Assembly: GCF_003003075.1 (NCBI RefSeq)
Contig: NZ_PVTX01000001.1
Location: 310,001 to 374,000, forward strand
Direction: 5' to 3'
DNA: 64,000 nt
Origin: Isoptericola halotolerans
GTDB lineage: Bacteria > Actinomycetota > Actinomycetes > Actinomycetales > Cellulomonadaceae
A model generated the notes under the pieces. The model ran no database searches, had not been told where the DNA came from, and saw only the letters and a list, made by a program, of their open reading frames with translations. Positions within the stretch are counted from its first letter, which is position 1. Every line of letters begins with the position of its first letter. The position numbers and the translations under genes are program-made. Positions 1-11,153 of the stretch are shown piece after piece.

Positions 1-1
1 C

Positions 2-178
2 CTCGTCGCCTTCGGCCTGGCGCTCACCGTGGTCGCCGGGCCGCTGTACGGCTATGCGGAGCGGGCCGCCCGCACCTCGATGGACGGGTTCACCTACGTC
101 AACGCCGTGTACCCCGGCGGGTCGGAGCGCGGCACGGGCGAGTCGGTGGAGGTCTCCGAGGACGAGGGGCAGCCATGA
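2..178 (+). CDS. mrpD: Mrp/Mnh antiporter subunit D, C-terminal fragment
   Basis: This open frame enters from the left edge and ends at a TGA that overlaps the next gene's ATG (ATGA). The 58 visible residues hold the end of a last transmembrane helix (FGLALTVVAGPLYGYAERAA) and a short hydrophilic tail with NAVYPGG, which is how MrpD subunits of the multisubunit Na+(K+)/H+ antiporter end. The following genes encode MrpE, MrpF and MrpG in canonical order, which makes the assignment reliable although most of the protein lies outside. In the complex MrpD is one of the two large proton-pumping subunits related to complex I NuoL/M/N. Confidence 0.8.
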   Translation, partial: LVAFGLALTVVAGPLYGYAERAARTSMDGFTYVNAVYPGGSERGTGESVEVSEDEGQP

Positions 179-777
179 CCGAGCAACCGCGCCGTCGTGC
201 CGGCGCCCTGCGCCGTGTGGTGGGCCGCCCGGTGGCCCAGTGGCCCGCCGTGGTGCTGCTCGCGGCCGTCTGGGTGCTGCTGTGGGGCGACCTGTCCTGG
301 GCCAACGTGATCGCGGGCGCGCTCCTCGCCGTCGTGGTGGTGGTGGCCTTCCCGCTCCCGCCGATCAAGGCCGACGCCGCGTTCCGGTTCCTGCCGTTCT
401 GCCGGCTCGCGTGGCGGTTCGTCGCGGACCTGGTGGTCGCCTCGCTCCAGGTGGCCTGGACCGCCCTGCGGCCCGGCCCGCCGCCGCAGGGGGCGATCGT
501 GCGGGTGCAGCTGCGCAACCCGGACGACGTCTTCCTGACCCTCACCTCGGTGCTGGCCACCCTGGTCCCGGGGACGCTCGCGGTGGAGACCAGCCGTCGG
601 ACCGGTCGCGTGTTCGTGCACGTGCTCGACATCGAGGGGTTCGGCGGGGCCGACGGGGTGCGCCGCAGCACCGAGGAGCTCGAGGAGCGCGTGCTGCGGG
701 CCCTCGCCGGTGACGCCGTCCTCGAGCGGTGCGGCCTGGCGGGGCCGACGGAGCACCACGAGGAGGTGCAGACCTGA
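175..777 (+). CDS. mrpE: Mrp/Mnh antiporter subunit E
   Basis: A 200-residue membrane protein with the MrpE (MNHE) fold. An arginine-rich N-terminus of about 20 residues is followed by two hydrophobic segments (about 22-65), an amphipathic region containing LTSVLATLVPGTLAVE, and a soluble C-terminal part with the family's VFVHVLDIEG block. It overlaps mrpD by ATGA and mrpF by TGATG, so the subunits are translationally coupled. MrpE is a non-pumping accessory subunit needed for assembly and activity of the Mrp monovalent cation/proton antiporter. It is somewhat longer than many family members because of the charged N-terminus and a 25-residue C-terminal extension. Confidence 0.92.
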   Translation: MTEQPRRRAGALRRVVGRPVAQWPAVVLLAAVWVLLWGDLSWANVIAGALLAVVVVVAFPLPPIKADAAFRFLPFCRLAWRFVADLVVASLQVAWTALRPGPPPQGAIVRVQLRNPDDVFLTLTSVLATLVPGTLAVETSRRTGRVFVHVLDIEGFGGADGVRRSTEELEERVLRALAGDAVLERCGLAGPTEHHEEVQT

Positions 778-1109
778 TGGTCGTGGTGGTCGTGATCGCG
801 GCGGTGCTGGTGGCGGCCGCCGCCCTGATGGCGCTGGTACGCGTGGAGCGCGGCCCCTCGATGCTCGACCGCGCGCTCGGCCTGGACCTGCTGACGGCGA
901 GCCTCGTGTGCGCGATCGCCATCGAGGCCGTGTGGTCGCGACGCACCGAGACGGTGCCGATCCTCCTGGCGCTCTCGCTGGTGGGGTTCGTGGGCTCGGT
1001 GGTCATCTCGCGGTTCGGCGTCCGCCAGTCCGGGTCCCGGCCGGACGGGGCGGCGGAGTCGGGCGCACCAGCGGAAGCCGGGTCCACGGACGAGGAGGAG
1101 CCCGTATGA
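777..1109 (+). CDS. mrpF: Mrp/Mnh antiporter subunit F
   Basis: A 110-residue protein beginning at the ATG that overlaps the mrpE stop (TGATG). A longer in-frame start at 729 lies inside mrpE and is unlikely. Three hydrophobic helices occupy about residues 1-20, 33-52 and 58-78. The loop LVRVERGPSMLDRALGLDLL is characteristic of MrpF/PhaF (MNHF family). The C-terminal 30 residues are hydrophilic and acidic. It is a small membrane subunit of the Mrp antiporter complex and its stop overlaps the mrpG start by ATGA. Confidence 0.92.
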   Translation: MVVVVVIAAVLVAAAALMALVRVERGPSMLDRALGLDLLTASLVCAIAIEAVWSRRTETVPILLALSLVGFVGSVVISRFGVRQSGSRPDGAAESGAPAEAGSTDEEEPV

Positions 1110-1627
1110 CGGAGGTCGACGCGGGCACCTGGACGACGGTCGCTGACGTCGTCGCCGCGATCTGCCTGCTGGCCGGCGCCTTCCTGACCTTCGCGGCCGG
1201 CGTCGGGGTGCTGCGGTTCCCCTCGCTGCTCGACCGGATGCACGTGGTGACCAAGCCGCAGGTGCTCGGCCTGCTCCTGCTGCTCCTCGCCCTCGCGCTG
1301 CGGGTGCGCAGCTGGTCGGCGGTGTCGATGCTGGTCCTGGTGGCCGTGTTCCAGCTCGCGACGGCGCCCGTGGCGGCGCACCTGGTCAGCCGCGCCGGGT
1401 TCCGCACCGGCAAGGTGGACGAGGCCGTGCTGCGGCCGAACGAGATGGCGGGACCGCTCGACGCCCCCGACGACGAGGACGCCGACGGTGCCGACGACGG
1501 TGCCGACGACGGTGCCGACGGTGCCGGGCCGGTCGACGCCGACTCCGCTGAGCCGGACCATCCCGGGCCCGGTGGTCCGGGACGCACCTTGGACGACGAT
1601 CCCGCCGGCCGGCCCCGGGACCACTGA
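1106..1627 (+). CDS. mrpG: Mrp/Mnh antiporter subunit G with acidic repeat tail
   Basis: A 173-residue protein. The first about 110 residues form the MrpG (PhaG/MNHG) domain with three transmembrane helices and the family block GVLRFPSLLDRMHVVTKPQVLG. This length matches typical MrpG. The remaining about 60 residues are an unusual hydrophilic extension built from a short DGADDGADDGADGAG repeat followed by a proline/glycine/aspartate-rich stretch, presumably a cytoplasmic tail of no known function. It is the last gene of the mrp operon, and about 115 bp without a gene follow before the metal ATPase. Confidence 0.9.
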   Translation: MTEVDAGTWTTVADVVAAICLLAGAFLTFAAGVGVLRFPSLLDRMHVVTKPQVLGLLLLLLALALRVRSWSAVSMLVLVAVFQLATAPVAAHLVSRAGFRTGKVDEAVLRPNEMAGPLDAPDDEDADGADDGADDGADGAGPVDADSAEPDHPGPGGPGRTLDDDPAGRPRDH

Positions 1628-1743
1628 ACCGGCAGGACCTTCGCCTCTGGCCTCCCACCGGCGCGGCTCCGCACGGTGGTGGTGGGGTGCGGCGGACGCC
1701 GCGGCCCCGCGTGCGTCCGCCGAGGCCGCAGAGGTGGTTGCTG

Positions 1744-3663
1744 ATGAGGACGAGGGACGAACGAGGTCGACGCCTCGCAGTCCGCCGCTATCCGTGGGTC
1801 ACCGCCACGGTGGCGACGGGGGGCGTCGGCGGCCTGCTCGAAGCGTTCGGTCCGGCCGGGTCGGCGCAGATCGCCGTCTCGGCCTTCGCGCTCGTCCTCG
1901 TCGTGGTCCGGGGGCGCCGCATGGTCATGGACCTGCGTGCCGGTACCTACGGCGTCGACATGCTGGCCGTGCTGTCGGTGGCCGCCACGGTGCTGGTCGG
2001 CGAGTACTGGGCGGCGCTGGTCGTGTGCCTCATGCTCTCCGGCGGGGAGGCGCTCGAGACCTCGGCGAACGGCCGGGCACGCCGCGAGCTGACGGCTCTG
2101 CTCGCCCGGGAGCCCCGCGTCGCCCAGCGCGCCGGGCCCGAGGGGACGCTCGAGGAGGTACCCGTCGATCGGATCCGGCCCGAGGACGAGGTGTGGGTCC
2201 GGCCGGGGGAGGTCGTCCCGGTGGACGGGCTCCTCCTCACCGCGGCCGCGACGTTCGACGAGTCCTCGCTGACCGGGGAGTCGCTCCCGGTGGAGCACCA
2301 CCGCGGTGACCCGGTGCTCTCGGGCTCGGTCGCCGGCTCGGATGCGGTGCGGGTGCGCGCCACGGCGACCGCGGCGACGTCGCAGTACCAGGCGATCATC
2401 GAGCTCGTGAAGCAGGCGCAGGCGTCCAAGGCTCCGTTCGTCCGTCTCGCGGACCGCGTGGCGGTGCCCTTCACGGTGGTGGCGCTCCTGCTCGCCGCCG
2501 CGGCCTGGGCGTTGAGCGGGGACGCGACCCGGTTCGCGGAGGTGCTCGTCGTCGCCACCCCCTGCCCGCTGATCATCGCCGCACCCGTGGCGTTCATGTC
2601 GGGGATGTCTCGCGCCGCGTCGAACGGGATCATCGTCAAGTCCGCGGGCACCCTCGAGCTGCTGTCCCGGGTGCGGACGGTCGCCCTCGACAAGACGGGG
2701 ACGCTCACCCGGGGTGCACCCGTCGTCGCGGAGGTGCTGCCCGTCCCGGGGCGCAGCGCCGAGGAGCTGCTCGCGCTCGCGGCCTCCGTCGAGCAGTACT
2801 CGGTGCATGCGCTGGCCGCCGCCATCGTGCGGGCCGCGCACCAGCGCGGCATCGAGCTCTCGCCCGGGCACGACGTCGTGGAGGAGACGGCCCGTGGTGC
2901 TCGCGCGGCGGTCGACGGGCACGCCGTCGCCGTGGGCAAGCTGGCCTACGTCGGTGAGGACCCCCGCCACCCCGCCCCCCGGCCCGGGGCCGGGCAGATC
3001 GGTGTCCACGTGGCGGTCGACGGCTCGTACGCGGGGACGGTGCTTCTCGCGGATGAGCTCCGGCCCGAGGCCCGCCACACCCTGGTGGCCCTGCGCGGAG
3101 CCGGGGTCCGCACCACCGTCATGCTCACCGGGGACGCCGAGGTCACCGCCCGGCACGTCGCGGACCAGGTGGGCATCGACGACGTGCGCGCCGGGCTCCT
3201 GCCGCAGGACAAGGTCGACGCCGTGCGACGGCTGCCGGACCGCCCGGTGCTGATGGTGGGGGACGGGGTGAACGACGCGCCCGTCCTCGCCGTGGCCGAC
3301 ATCGGCATGGCCATGGGGGCACGAGGCTCGACGGCCGCGACGGAGTCGGCCGACGCGGTGGCGGTGCACGACGACCTGGCGCGCACCGTCACGGCGGTGC
3401 GGATCGGTCAGCGCACCGTGCGCGTCGCGTGGCAGGCCATCGCGCTCGGGATCGGGCTGTCGTCGCTGCTCATGGTCGTGGCGGCCACCGGGCGGCTCCC
3501 CGCGCTCGCCGGCGCATGGCTGCAGGAGGGGGTCGACCTCGCCTGCATCCTGTGGGCGCTCCTGGCCACGCGCCCCGGACGGGACGAGACCCGGTCCGGG
3601 GCGACAGGTCAGGCCGCGGCGCGCTCGCGGGCGAGCAGCGACTCCTTGATGTCCAACCCGTAG
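1744..3663 (+). CDS. P1B-type heavy-metal transporting P-type ATPase (TPC motif)
   Basis: A 639-residue cation-transporting ATPase. The start was placed at 1744 because a GAGGTGG ribosome site lies about 8 bases upstream. Visible motifs are TGES in the actuator domain, the phosphorylation site DKTGT with D316, and GDGVND at about 506-511. The metal-coordinating helix reads T272-P273-C274-P275, not the CPC of copper or zinc pumps. TPC is reported for the P1B-5 group, linked to nickel, cobalt or iron. There is no N-terminal metal-binding domain. The normally invariant HP dipeptide of the nucleotide domain is H355-A356 here. The last 18 codons overlap the 3' end of ogt on the other strand. The substrate is not determined by the sequence. 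Confidence 0.88.
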   Translation: MRTRDERGRRLAVRRYPWVTATVATGGVGGLLEAFGPAGSAQIAVSAFALVLVVVRGRRMVMDLRAGTYGVDMLAVLSVAATVLVGEYWAALVVCLMLSGGEALETSANGRARRELTALLAREPRVAQRAGPEGTLEEVPVDRIRPEDEVWVRPGEVVPVDGLLLTAAATFDESSLTGESLPVEHHRGDPVLSGSVAGSDAVRVRATATAATSQYQAIIELVKQAQASKAPFVRLADRVAVPFTVVALLLAAAAWALSGDATRFAEVLVVATPCPLIIAAPVAFMSGMSRAASNGIIVKSAGTLELLSRVRTVALDKTGTLTRGAPVVAEVLPVPGRSAEELLALAASVEQYSVHALAAAIVRAAHQRGIELSPGHDVVEETARGARAAVDGHAVAVGKLAYVGEDPRHPAPRPGAGQIGVHVAVDGSYAGTVLLADELRPEARHTLVALRGAGVRTTVMLTGDAEVTARHVADQVGIDDVRAGLLPQDKVDAVRRLPDRPVLMVGDGVNDAPVLAVADIGMAMGARGSTAATESADAVAVHDDLARTVTAVRIGQRTVRVAWQAIALGIGLSSLLMVVAATGRLPALAGAWLQEGVDLACILWALLATRPGRDETRSGATGQAAARSRASSDSLMSNP

Positions 3664-4133
3664 CGGAACCCGCCGAGCGTCCCGTCGCTGCGCAGCACGC
3701 GGTGGCACGGCACGAACAGGGCGGCGGCGTTGCGGGCGCACGCTCCGGCGGCGGCGCGCACGGCTGCCGGCCGACCGGTCCGGTCGGCGTACTCGGTGTA
3801 CGTCACCCGGGTCCCCGGCGGCACGGTCCGCAGCACCTCCCAGGCGTGCTGGCGGTAGGGCCCGGACCGCTGCCGTACGGGCACCTGTCCGACGGCGGTC
3901 GGGTCACCGGCGTAGTAGGCGCGCACGGCCGCCGCGGGGCCCACGACCTCCGCGGCGGACTCGGGGACCGCGCGGACCGTCGGGCTGCCTGGGCCGGCCG
4001 GCAGCAGCTCCGGGTGGACCAGCGCGAGCAGGGACGCGACGTCGTCGGTCCACCCGGAGGCGAGCACCACGCCGTCGTCGGCGACGATCGTGAACGGGCC
4101 GTCGGGGGTGTCGAGGGTGGTCGAGGCGGTCAT
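3609..4133 (-). CDS. ogt: methylated-DNA--protein-cysteine methyltransferase
   Basis: A 174-residue O6-alkylguanine-DNA alkyltransferase. The C-terminal half has the catalytic VPCHRVLRSDGTLGGFRYG block with acceptor C143, and upstream the DNA-binding element VPPGTRVTYTEYADRTGRPAAVRA. The N-terminal half matches the less conserved methyltransferase N-domain. The protein removes alkyl groups from O6 of guanine in a suicide reaction. Its ATG overlaps the stop of the ada-alkA fusion gene (ATGA), so the two repair activities are made together. Its 3' end runs 55 bp into the 3' end of the convergent metal ATPase gene. Confidence 0.95.
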   Translation of the reverse strand: MTASTTLDTPDGPFTIVADDGVVLASGWTDDVASLLALVHPELLPAGPGSPTVRAVPESAAEVVGPAAAVRAYYAGDPTAVGQVPVRQRSGPYRQHAWEVLRTVPPGTRVTYTEYADRTGRPAAVRAAAGACARNAAALFVPCHRVLRSDGTLGGFRYGLDIKESLLARERAAA

Positions 4134-5680
4134 GGCGAGGTCCTTCCGGTGGGGGCGGCGGCACGCCAGACGTGCCGGGCGGCGTACGAGCGCCAGGGCG
4201 CCCAGGAGGCGGCGCGCTCGGCGAGCGCGCGGTGGTCGTCGGGCAGGCCGAGCGCCCGGGCGCCGGCGCGCAGCGCCACGTCGCCCGTCAGCCAGGTGTC
4301 GGGGTGGCCCAGCACGCGCAGCGCGACGTACCCGGAGGTCCACGGGCCGATCCCCGGGCGGGCCTCGAGGTCGGCACGCAGGGCCTCGGCATCGGCCCCG
4401 ACGTCGACGCGGAGCGTGCCGTCCGCCAGCGCGCGGGCGGTCGTGGTGACCGTCTGCCGCTGGCGGGCGGGCAGCGCGAGGTGGGCGCCGTCGTCGTCGG
4501 CGACCTGCGCGGCGGTCGGGAACAGCCGGGTCAGGCCGTCGAACCCGGACGCGTACGGCGTGCCGGCGGCCGCGGTCAGCCGGCCGAGGTGGGTGCTGGC
4601 CGCGGCGACGGAGATCTGCTGGCCCACGATCGCGCGGACCACGAGCTCGTGCGGGTCGGCGGCGCCCGGCACGCGGGTGCCCGGGGTCGCGGCGACGCTC
4701 GCGGCCAGTGCCGGGTCGGCGCCGAGCGCGGCGTCCACGGCGACCGGGTCGGCGTCCAGGTCGAGCAGGCGGCGCACGCGCGCGACGGCGGTGGCGACGT
4801 CCTGCAGCGAGGCGAGCTCCAGGCGCAGGGCCACCCGCCCGGGGCCGACGGCGGCACCGGCGGTCACGTGCACGGCGCCGGGGCCGTGGGGCAGCAGGAG
4901 CGTGCGGGCGTACGTCGCCTGACGACCGTCGACCGTGGCGGTCTCGACGCCCTCGACGGCGCGTGAGCCGAGGTAGGCGACGGTCCCCACGGCGTCGAAC
5001 GGTTCGCGCACGGGGAGCGTGACCTGGAGGCGGACCCGGCTGGCGGGCTCGTCCCCGGTGCGGTCCGTGAGGACGGCGATGGCGGGGCCGGTGGCGCGGG
5101 CGCGCAGCTCCGTCGGGGTGGTCGCGAAGATCTCCCGCACCGTGTCGTTGAGCTGGCGGATGCTGCCGAACCCGGCGGCGAACGCGACGTCGGCCACCGG
5201 CAGGGCGGTGCTGGTGAGCAGGGTGCGGGCGGTCTGCGCGCGGTGGGCCCGGGCGAGGGTGAGGGGACCGGCGCCGAGGTCCTTCCGCAGCACGCGACCC
5301 ACGTGCCGGGGGCTGTAGCCGAGGCGAGCGGCCAGGCCGTCGACGCCCTCGCGGTCGACGACGCCGTCAGCCACGAGCCGCATGGCGCGCGCCGTCAGGT
5401 CGCCGCGCAGGTCCCACGCCGGGGTGCCGGGCGCGGCCTCCGGCAGGCAGCGCTTGCAGGCCCGGTACCCGGCGCCGTGGGCGGCCGCGCTGGTCAGGTA
5501 GAAGGTGACGTTCTCCTGCCGCGGGGTGCGGGCCGGGCAGGAGGGGCGGCAGTAGATGCCGGTGGTGCGCACGGCGGTGAAGAACTGTCCGTCGAACCGC
5601 ACGTCGCGGGCGGCGATCGCGCGGTAGCGCTCGGCGAACACCGGGTCCGGTGCGGTGGCGGGGAGGGTCACGAGACTCAT
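4130..5680 (-). CDS. Ada-type regulator fused to AlkA 3-methyladenine DNA glycosylase
   Basis: A 516-residue fusion. Residues about 10-82 are the Ada zinc domain with four cysteines (C44, C48, C75, C78) that take methyl groups from phosphotriesters. Residues about 90-190 are an AraC-type helix-turn-helix pair. The rest is AlkA: an N-terminal domain at about 205-280 and an HhH-GPD glycosylase at about 290-490, with the hairpin ARPGIGPWTSGY and a downstream aspartate in WLTGDVALR that is probably catalytic. The protein should sense DNA methylation, activate transcription and excise alkylated bases. The O6-methylguanine domain of E. coli Ada is missing here but is supplied by the coupled ogt gene. 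Confidence 0.93.
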   Translation of the reverse strand: MSLVTLPATAPDPVFAERYRAIAARDVRFDGQFFTAVRTTGIYCRPSCPARTPRQENVTFYLTSAAAHGAGYRACKRCLPEAAPGTPAWDLRGDLTARAMRLVADGVVDREGVDGLAARLGYSPRHVGRVLRKDLGAGPLTLARAHRAQTARTLLTSTALPVADVAFAAGFGSIRQLNDTVREIFATTPTELRARATGPAIAVLTDRTGDEPASRVRLQVTLPVREPFDAVGTVAYLGSRAVEGVETATVDGRQATYARTLLLPHGPGAVHVTAGAAVGPGRVALRLELASLQDVATAVARVRRLLDLDADPVAVDAALGADPALAASVAATPGTRVPGAADPHELVVRAIVGQQISVAAASTHLGRLTAAAGTPYASGFDGLTRLFPTAAQVADDDGAHLALPARQRQTVTTTARALADGTLRVDVGADAEALRADLEARPGIGPWTSGYVALRVLGHPDTWLTGDVALRAGARALGLPDDHRALAERAASWAPWRSYAARHVWRAAAPTGRTSP

Positions 5681-5747
5681 CCTCGCCTGCCGTGGCGGCG
5701 TTCGGCTAGCGGAATTCGGACATGGCGGTGGGTCCGCCGCGACCCGC

Positions 5748-6743
5748 TCAGACGGAGGCGTCGAGCCAGCCGACGACGGCGTCGAGGAACTCGCCGCGGG
5801 CCGGGGCGGGGGAGAGGGTCAGGTCGTGCGCCCCGCCGCGGACGGTCATGTAGCTGACGTCGTCGCCGAGCACCGGCGCGACGGCGCGCATGTGCCCCAC
5901 GTCCAGCACCGTGTCGGTGGTGAGGTGCTGGTCGCGGCTGGACCGGTCGGAGGAGAGCACGAGCACCGGGACGTCCAGGTCCAGGCCGCGGGAGAGGCGT
6001 CGCTGGGACCGCAGCACCGACCGCAGCCAGACCGCCCGGACGGCGAAGGGCTCGTGCCACTTCCACGCGGGGTCGAACTCCCACTCGCCGCCGTGCTCGG
6101 CGTGCAGGGCCAGGGCGTAGTCCGCCACGAGGTGGCTCACCACGGCCCGCGGCGCCACCGGGGCGACCGTCTCCACCATCGCTGTCGCGGCCCAGCGCGT
6201 CAGGCGAGGCTTGTTCAACCGGAACCACGGGCTGTTGAGCACCACGGCGTCGGCCCGGCCGGGCCGTGCCGCGGCCCACAGCGGGGCGACCAGGCCGCCC
6301 GTGGAGTGGCCCAGCACGACCAGCCGCTCGTGCCCGGCGGCCCGGACGACGGCGGCGGCCGCGTCCAGGTCCTGGGCGTAGACCGCGATGTCCGGCACCT
6401 GGTTCGGGTCGTGGCCCGCTGCGGCGTGCGCGTCCCAGGAGCGCCCGTGCCCGCGCAGGTCGACGGCGTAGAACGCGTACCCCGCGGCTCCGAGCGCCCG
6501 GGCCACGTGCGGGTGGAAGAAGTAGTCGACGAACCCGTGGACCGCCAGCACGGCGACCCGCGCGGGCCTGCCGTCGGGCGCCACCGAAGGTGTGTACCGC
6601 ACGAGCGTGGCCTCGGCGCCGTCGGGCAGGGGCAGGGTGCGTGCCTCGAAGCCGTCGCCCAGCAGGTCGGGGCGCCAGGCGGTCGGCTCCGGGGGCGCGG
6701 GGGTGGCAGGACCGGGTGCGGTGGGGCCGGGTGCGGACGTCAT
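5748..6743 (-). CDS. alpha/beta hydrolase (monoacylglycerol lipase-like)
   Basis: A 331-residue serine hydrolase of the S33/lysophospholipase type. It shows the oxyanion strand VLAVHGFVDYFFHP, the DLRGHGRS block, the nucleophile elbow GHSTG, and a C-terminal GGAHDL that supplies the histidine. No signal peptide is present, so it is probably cytoplasmic. The substrate cannot be read from the sequence; lipases, esterases and haloperoxidase-like enzymes share this arrangement. I chose the ATG at 6743 because a -10 box sits 7 bases before it and no ribosome site is visible. A longer frame would run into the lipoprotein gene. The lipoprotein gene lies 14 bp upstream on the same strand. Confidence 0.85.
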   Translation of the reverse strand: MTSAPGPTAPGPATPAPPEPTAWRPDLLGDGFEARTLPLPDGAEATLVRYTPSVAPDGRPARVAVLAVHGFVDYFFHPHVARALGAAGYAFYAVDLRGHGRSWDAHAAAGHDPNQVPDIAVYAQDLDAAAAVVRAAGHERLVVLGHSTGGLVAPLWAAARPGRADAVVLNSPWFRLNKPRLTRWAATAMVETVAPVAPRAVVSHLVADYALALHAEHGGEWEFDPAWKWHEPFAVRAVWLRSVLRSQRRLSRGLDLDVPVLVLSSDRSSRDQHLTTDTVLDVGHMRAVAPVLGDDVSYMTVRGGAHDLTLSPAPARGEFLDAVVGWLDASV

Positions 6744-6750
6744 CCCGCCG

Positions 6751-6756
6751 AGCCTA
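6751..6756 (-). promoter_or_regulatory. -10 box for a leaderless hydrolase transcript
   Basis: TAGGCT on the minus strand ends 7 bases before the ATG of the alpha/beta hydrolase, and no Shine-Dalgarno sequence is present. It lies immediately after the stop of the upstream lipoprotein gene, so the hydrolase may have its own leaderless message. Confidence 0.5.
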
Positions 6757-6757
6757 C

Positions 6758-7729
6758 TCAGCGGGGCTGGTCGGGTCGCTCGCCGGGGGCTCCGGGGTCC
6801 TCCGGCGCGCCACCCGGTGCGTCGGGCCGCTCGGGCGCCGGGTGCGGCGGCTCCGCCGGCGGCTGCGGGGAGGCGAGCGGCGGCTGGCCCGGCGCGGCCA
6901 CGGGCGGCTGGCCCAGCGGCGGCGCGGGCTGGGGCGGCGTGCCCCCGGGCGTGTACGGGTTGGGCACCGACGCGCCGCCGGTGTGGCTGCCGGGTCCCGT
7001 CGCGTAGCCGCCGGTGCCCGTCGCGGCGGCGGTCCCGTCGCGGCGGTTGTTGCGCACCACCAGGACGGCGACGAGCGCGATGACGGCCAGGCCGACCACG
7101 ACGCCGACGATCCACCAGGGGAACCCGCCGGAGCCGAGCCCGCCGCCGGCGTCGCCACGGGCGTAGATCTCGGTGCTCTCGCCCATGGCGGGGCGCCACT
7201 CGACCGTGCTGCCCTCGACGGTGCCGTTCGTGTCGGTGATCTCGCCCGGGAACGTGACGGCCAGGCGGACGTCGAAGGCGTCCGCGACCCCGCCGGGCAG
7301 GGAGTCGAGCTGACCCGTGTCGTCGGTCATGTCCATGGTGCCGGCCACGACGTACTCGTCGCCCTCACGGGTGATGGACAGCTCGTCGGTGCCCGTACCG
7401 GACAGCTCCTCGATCGGGACGTCGGTGAACGTCATCGTGGTGCCGGTGTACTCGCCGTCCGCGTACGGCTCCTGGGTCGCGCCCTCCGGCAGGTCGCTGG
7501 CGATCTCGCCGCCGGCCTGGTCCCAGAGCTGCTGGGGGTCCATGCCCATGCTGGTGGCGAGCTCGTCGGAGAACCCCATGACGAGCGACCCCGAGACGGT
7601 GTCGTCCTCGGACAGCGTCATGTCCATGTCGACCTTCATGCAGCCGGCGAGGGCGAGCAGCCCCACCATGGCGAGCAGGGCGACGACGGCGGTGCGGAGG
7701 CGGCCTCGGCCTCGGGTGGGTGTCTGCAC
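6758..7729 (-). CDS. LppM-like membrane-anchored lipoprotein
   Basis: About 323 residues. The signal peptide carries the lipobox LALAGC, so the mature protein begins with a lipidated cysteine. A beta-rich extracellular domain follows, starting MKVDMDMTLSEDDTVSGSLV, which resembles the LppM/DUF3153 family of mycobacterial lipoproteins. A transmembrane helix (WWIVGVVVGLAVIALVAVLVV) and a proline/glycine-rich tail of about 90 residues end the protein. The start is uncertain: GTG at 7729 has a GATGCT box 6 bases upstream and gives a normal signal peptide; GTG at 7747 would add 6 residues. No substrate is known; LppM members are linked to envelope and surface lipid functions. Confidence 0.75.
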   Translation of the reverse strand: MQTPTRGRGRLRTAVVALLAMVGLLALAGCMKVDMDMTLSEDDTVSGSLVMGFSDELATSMGMDPQQLWDQAGGEIASDLPEGATQEPYADGEYTGTTMTFTDVPIEELSGTGTDELSITREGDEYVVAGTMDMTDDTGQLDSLPGGVADAFDVRLAVTFPGEITDTNGTVEGSTVEWRPAMGESTEIYARGDAGGGLGSGGFPWWIVGVVVGLAVIALVAVLVVRNNRRDGTAAATGTGGYATGPGSHTGGASVPNPYTPGGTPPQPAPPLGQPPVAAPGQPPLASPQPPAEPPHPAPERPDAPGGAPEDPGAPGERPDQPR

Positions 7730-7806
7730 CTGTCCAGCATCACCCACGGAGGGGCGGGCGGCACGCGCTGGCGGCAGGACGTGCGCCCGACGGCCTGCGC
7801 GGCAGG

Positions 7807-7827
7807 GTTGAGTGGAATAGACTCAAC
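7807..7827 (+). promoter_or_regulatory. HAIR element (HspR operator) of clpB
   Basis: A perfect inverted repeat GTTGAGT-N7-ACTCAAC lies 50 bp before the clpB start. It matches the HspR-associated inverted repeat (consensus CTTGAGT-N7-ACTCAAG) that represses dnaK and clpB operons in actinobacteria until heat stress. The hspR gene itself is not in this window. Confidence 0.9.
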
Positions 7828-7877
7828 TTTGCGGAGGTTGAACTCGGCAGCACCCCAGGAGCGGACACGGAGGACCC

Positions 7878-10505
<2,628 letters not shown>

Positions 10506-11153
10506 CCGGGCCCGCGACCCCGTGCTCGAACGCCCACACGACCAGCTGGACGCGGTCGCGGGTGCCGGTCTTGGTCATGACCCGGCCCAGGTGGGACTTG
10601 ACGGTGCTCGGTTCGAGGAACAGCGCGGAGGCGATCTCCGCGTTCGACGACCCCCGGCACAGCAGGGTGACGATCTCGTGCTCGCGCGGCGTGAGCAGAC
10701 CGGCGGCGCCGTCGTCGCGCGGGGCGGGCGCCCGCCGGCGGGCGAACTCGTCCAGGACGCGCCGGGTGAGCGAGGAGTCCACGAGACCGTCGCCCGACGC
10801 CACCCGCCGGACCGCGTCGACCAGCACCTCCGGCTCGGCGTCCTTGAGCAGGAACCCGCTGGCGCCGGCCTCGAGGGCGCCGAACACGTAGTCGTCCAGG
10901 TCGAACGTGCTCACCACGAGCACCGGGACCGGGTCGACGACGCCGGGCCCGGCCAGCTCCCGGGTCGCGGTGATGCCGTCGCCCCCGGGCATGCGGACGT
11001 CCATGCACACGACGTCGGGACGCACCCGCCGGACGACCTCGACGGCCTGGGTGCCGCTGGAGGCCTCGCCCACGACGTCGATCCCCTCGGAGCCGAGGAT
11101 GACCGCGAAACCCGCGCGGACCACGGACTGGTCGTCGACCAGCACCACCCGGG

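Noticed and set aside
1003-3741. Open frame of 912 codons on the minus strand
   Set aside because: Antisense shadow of mrpG and the metal ATPase with low-complexity composition.
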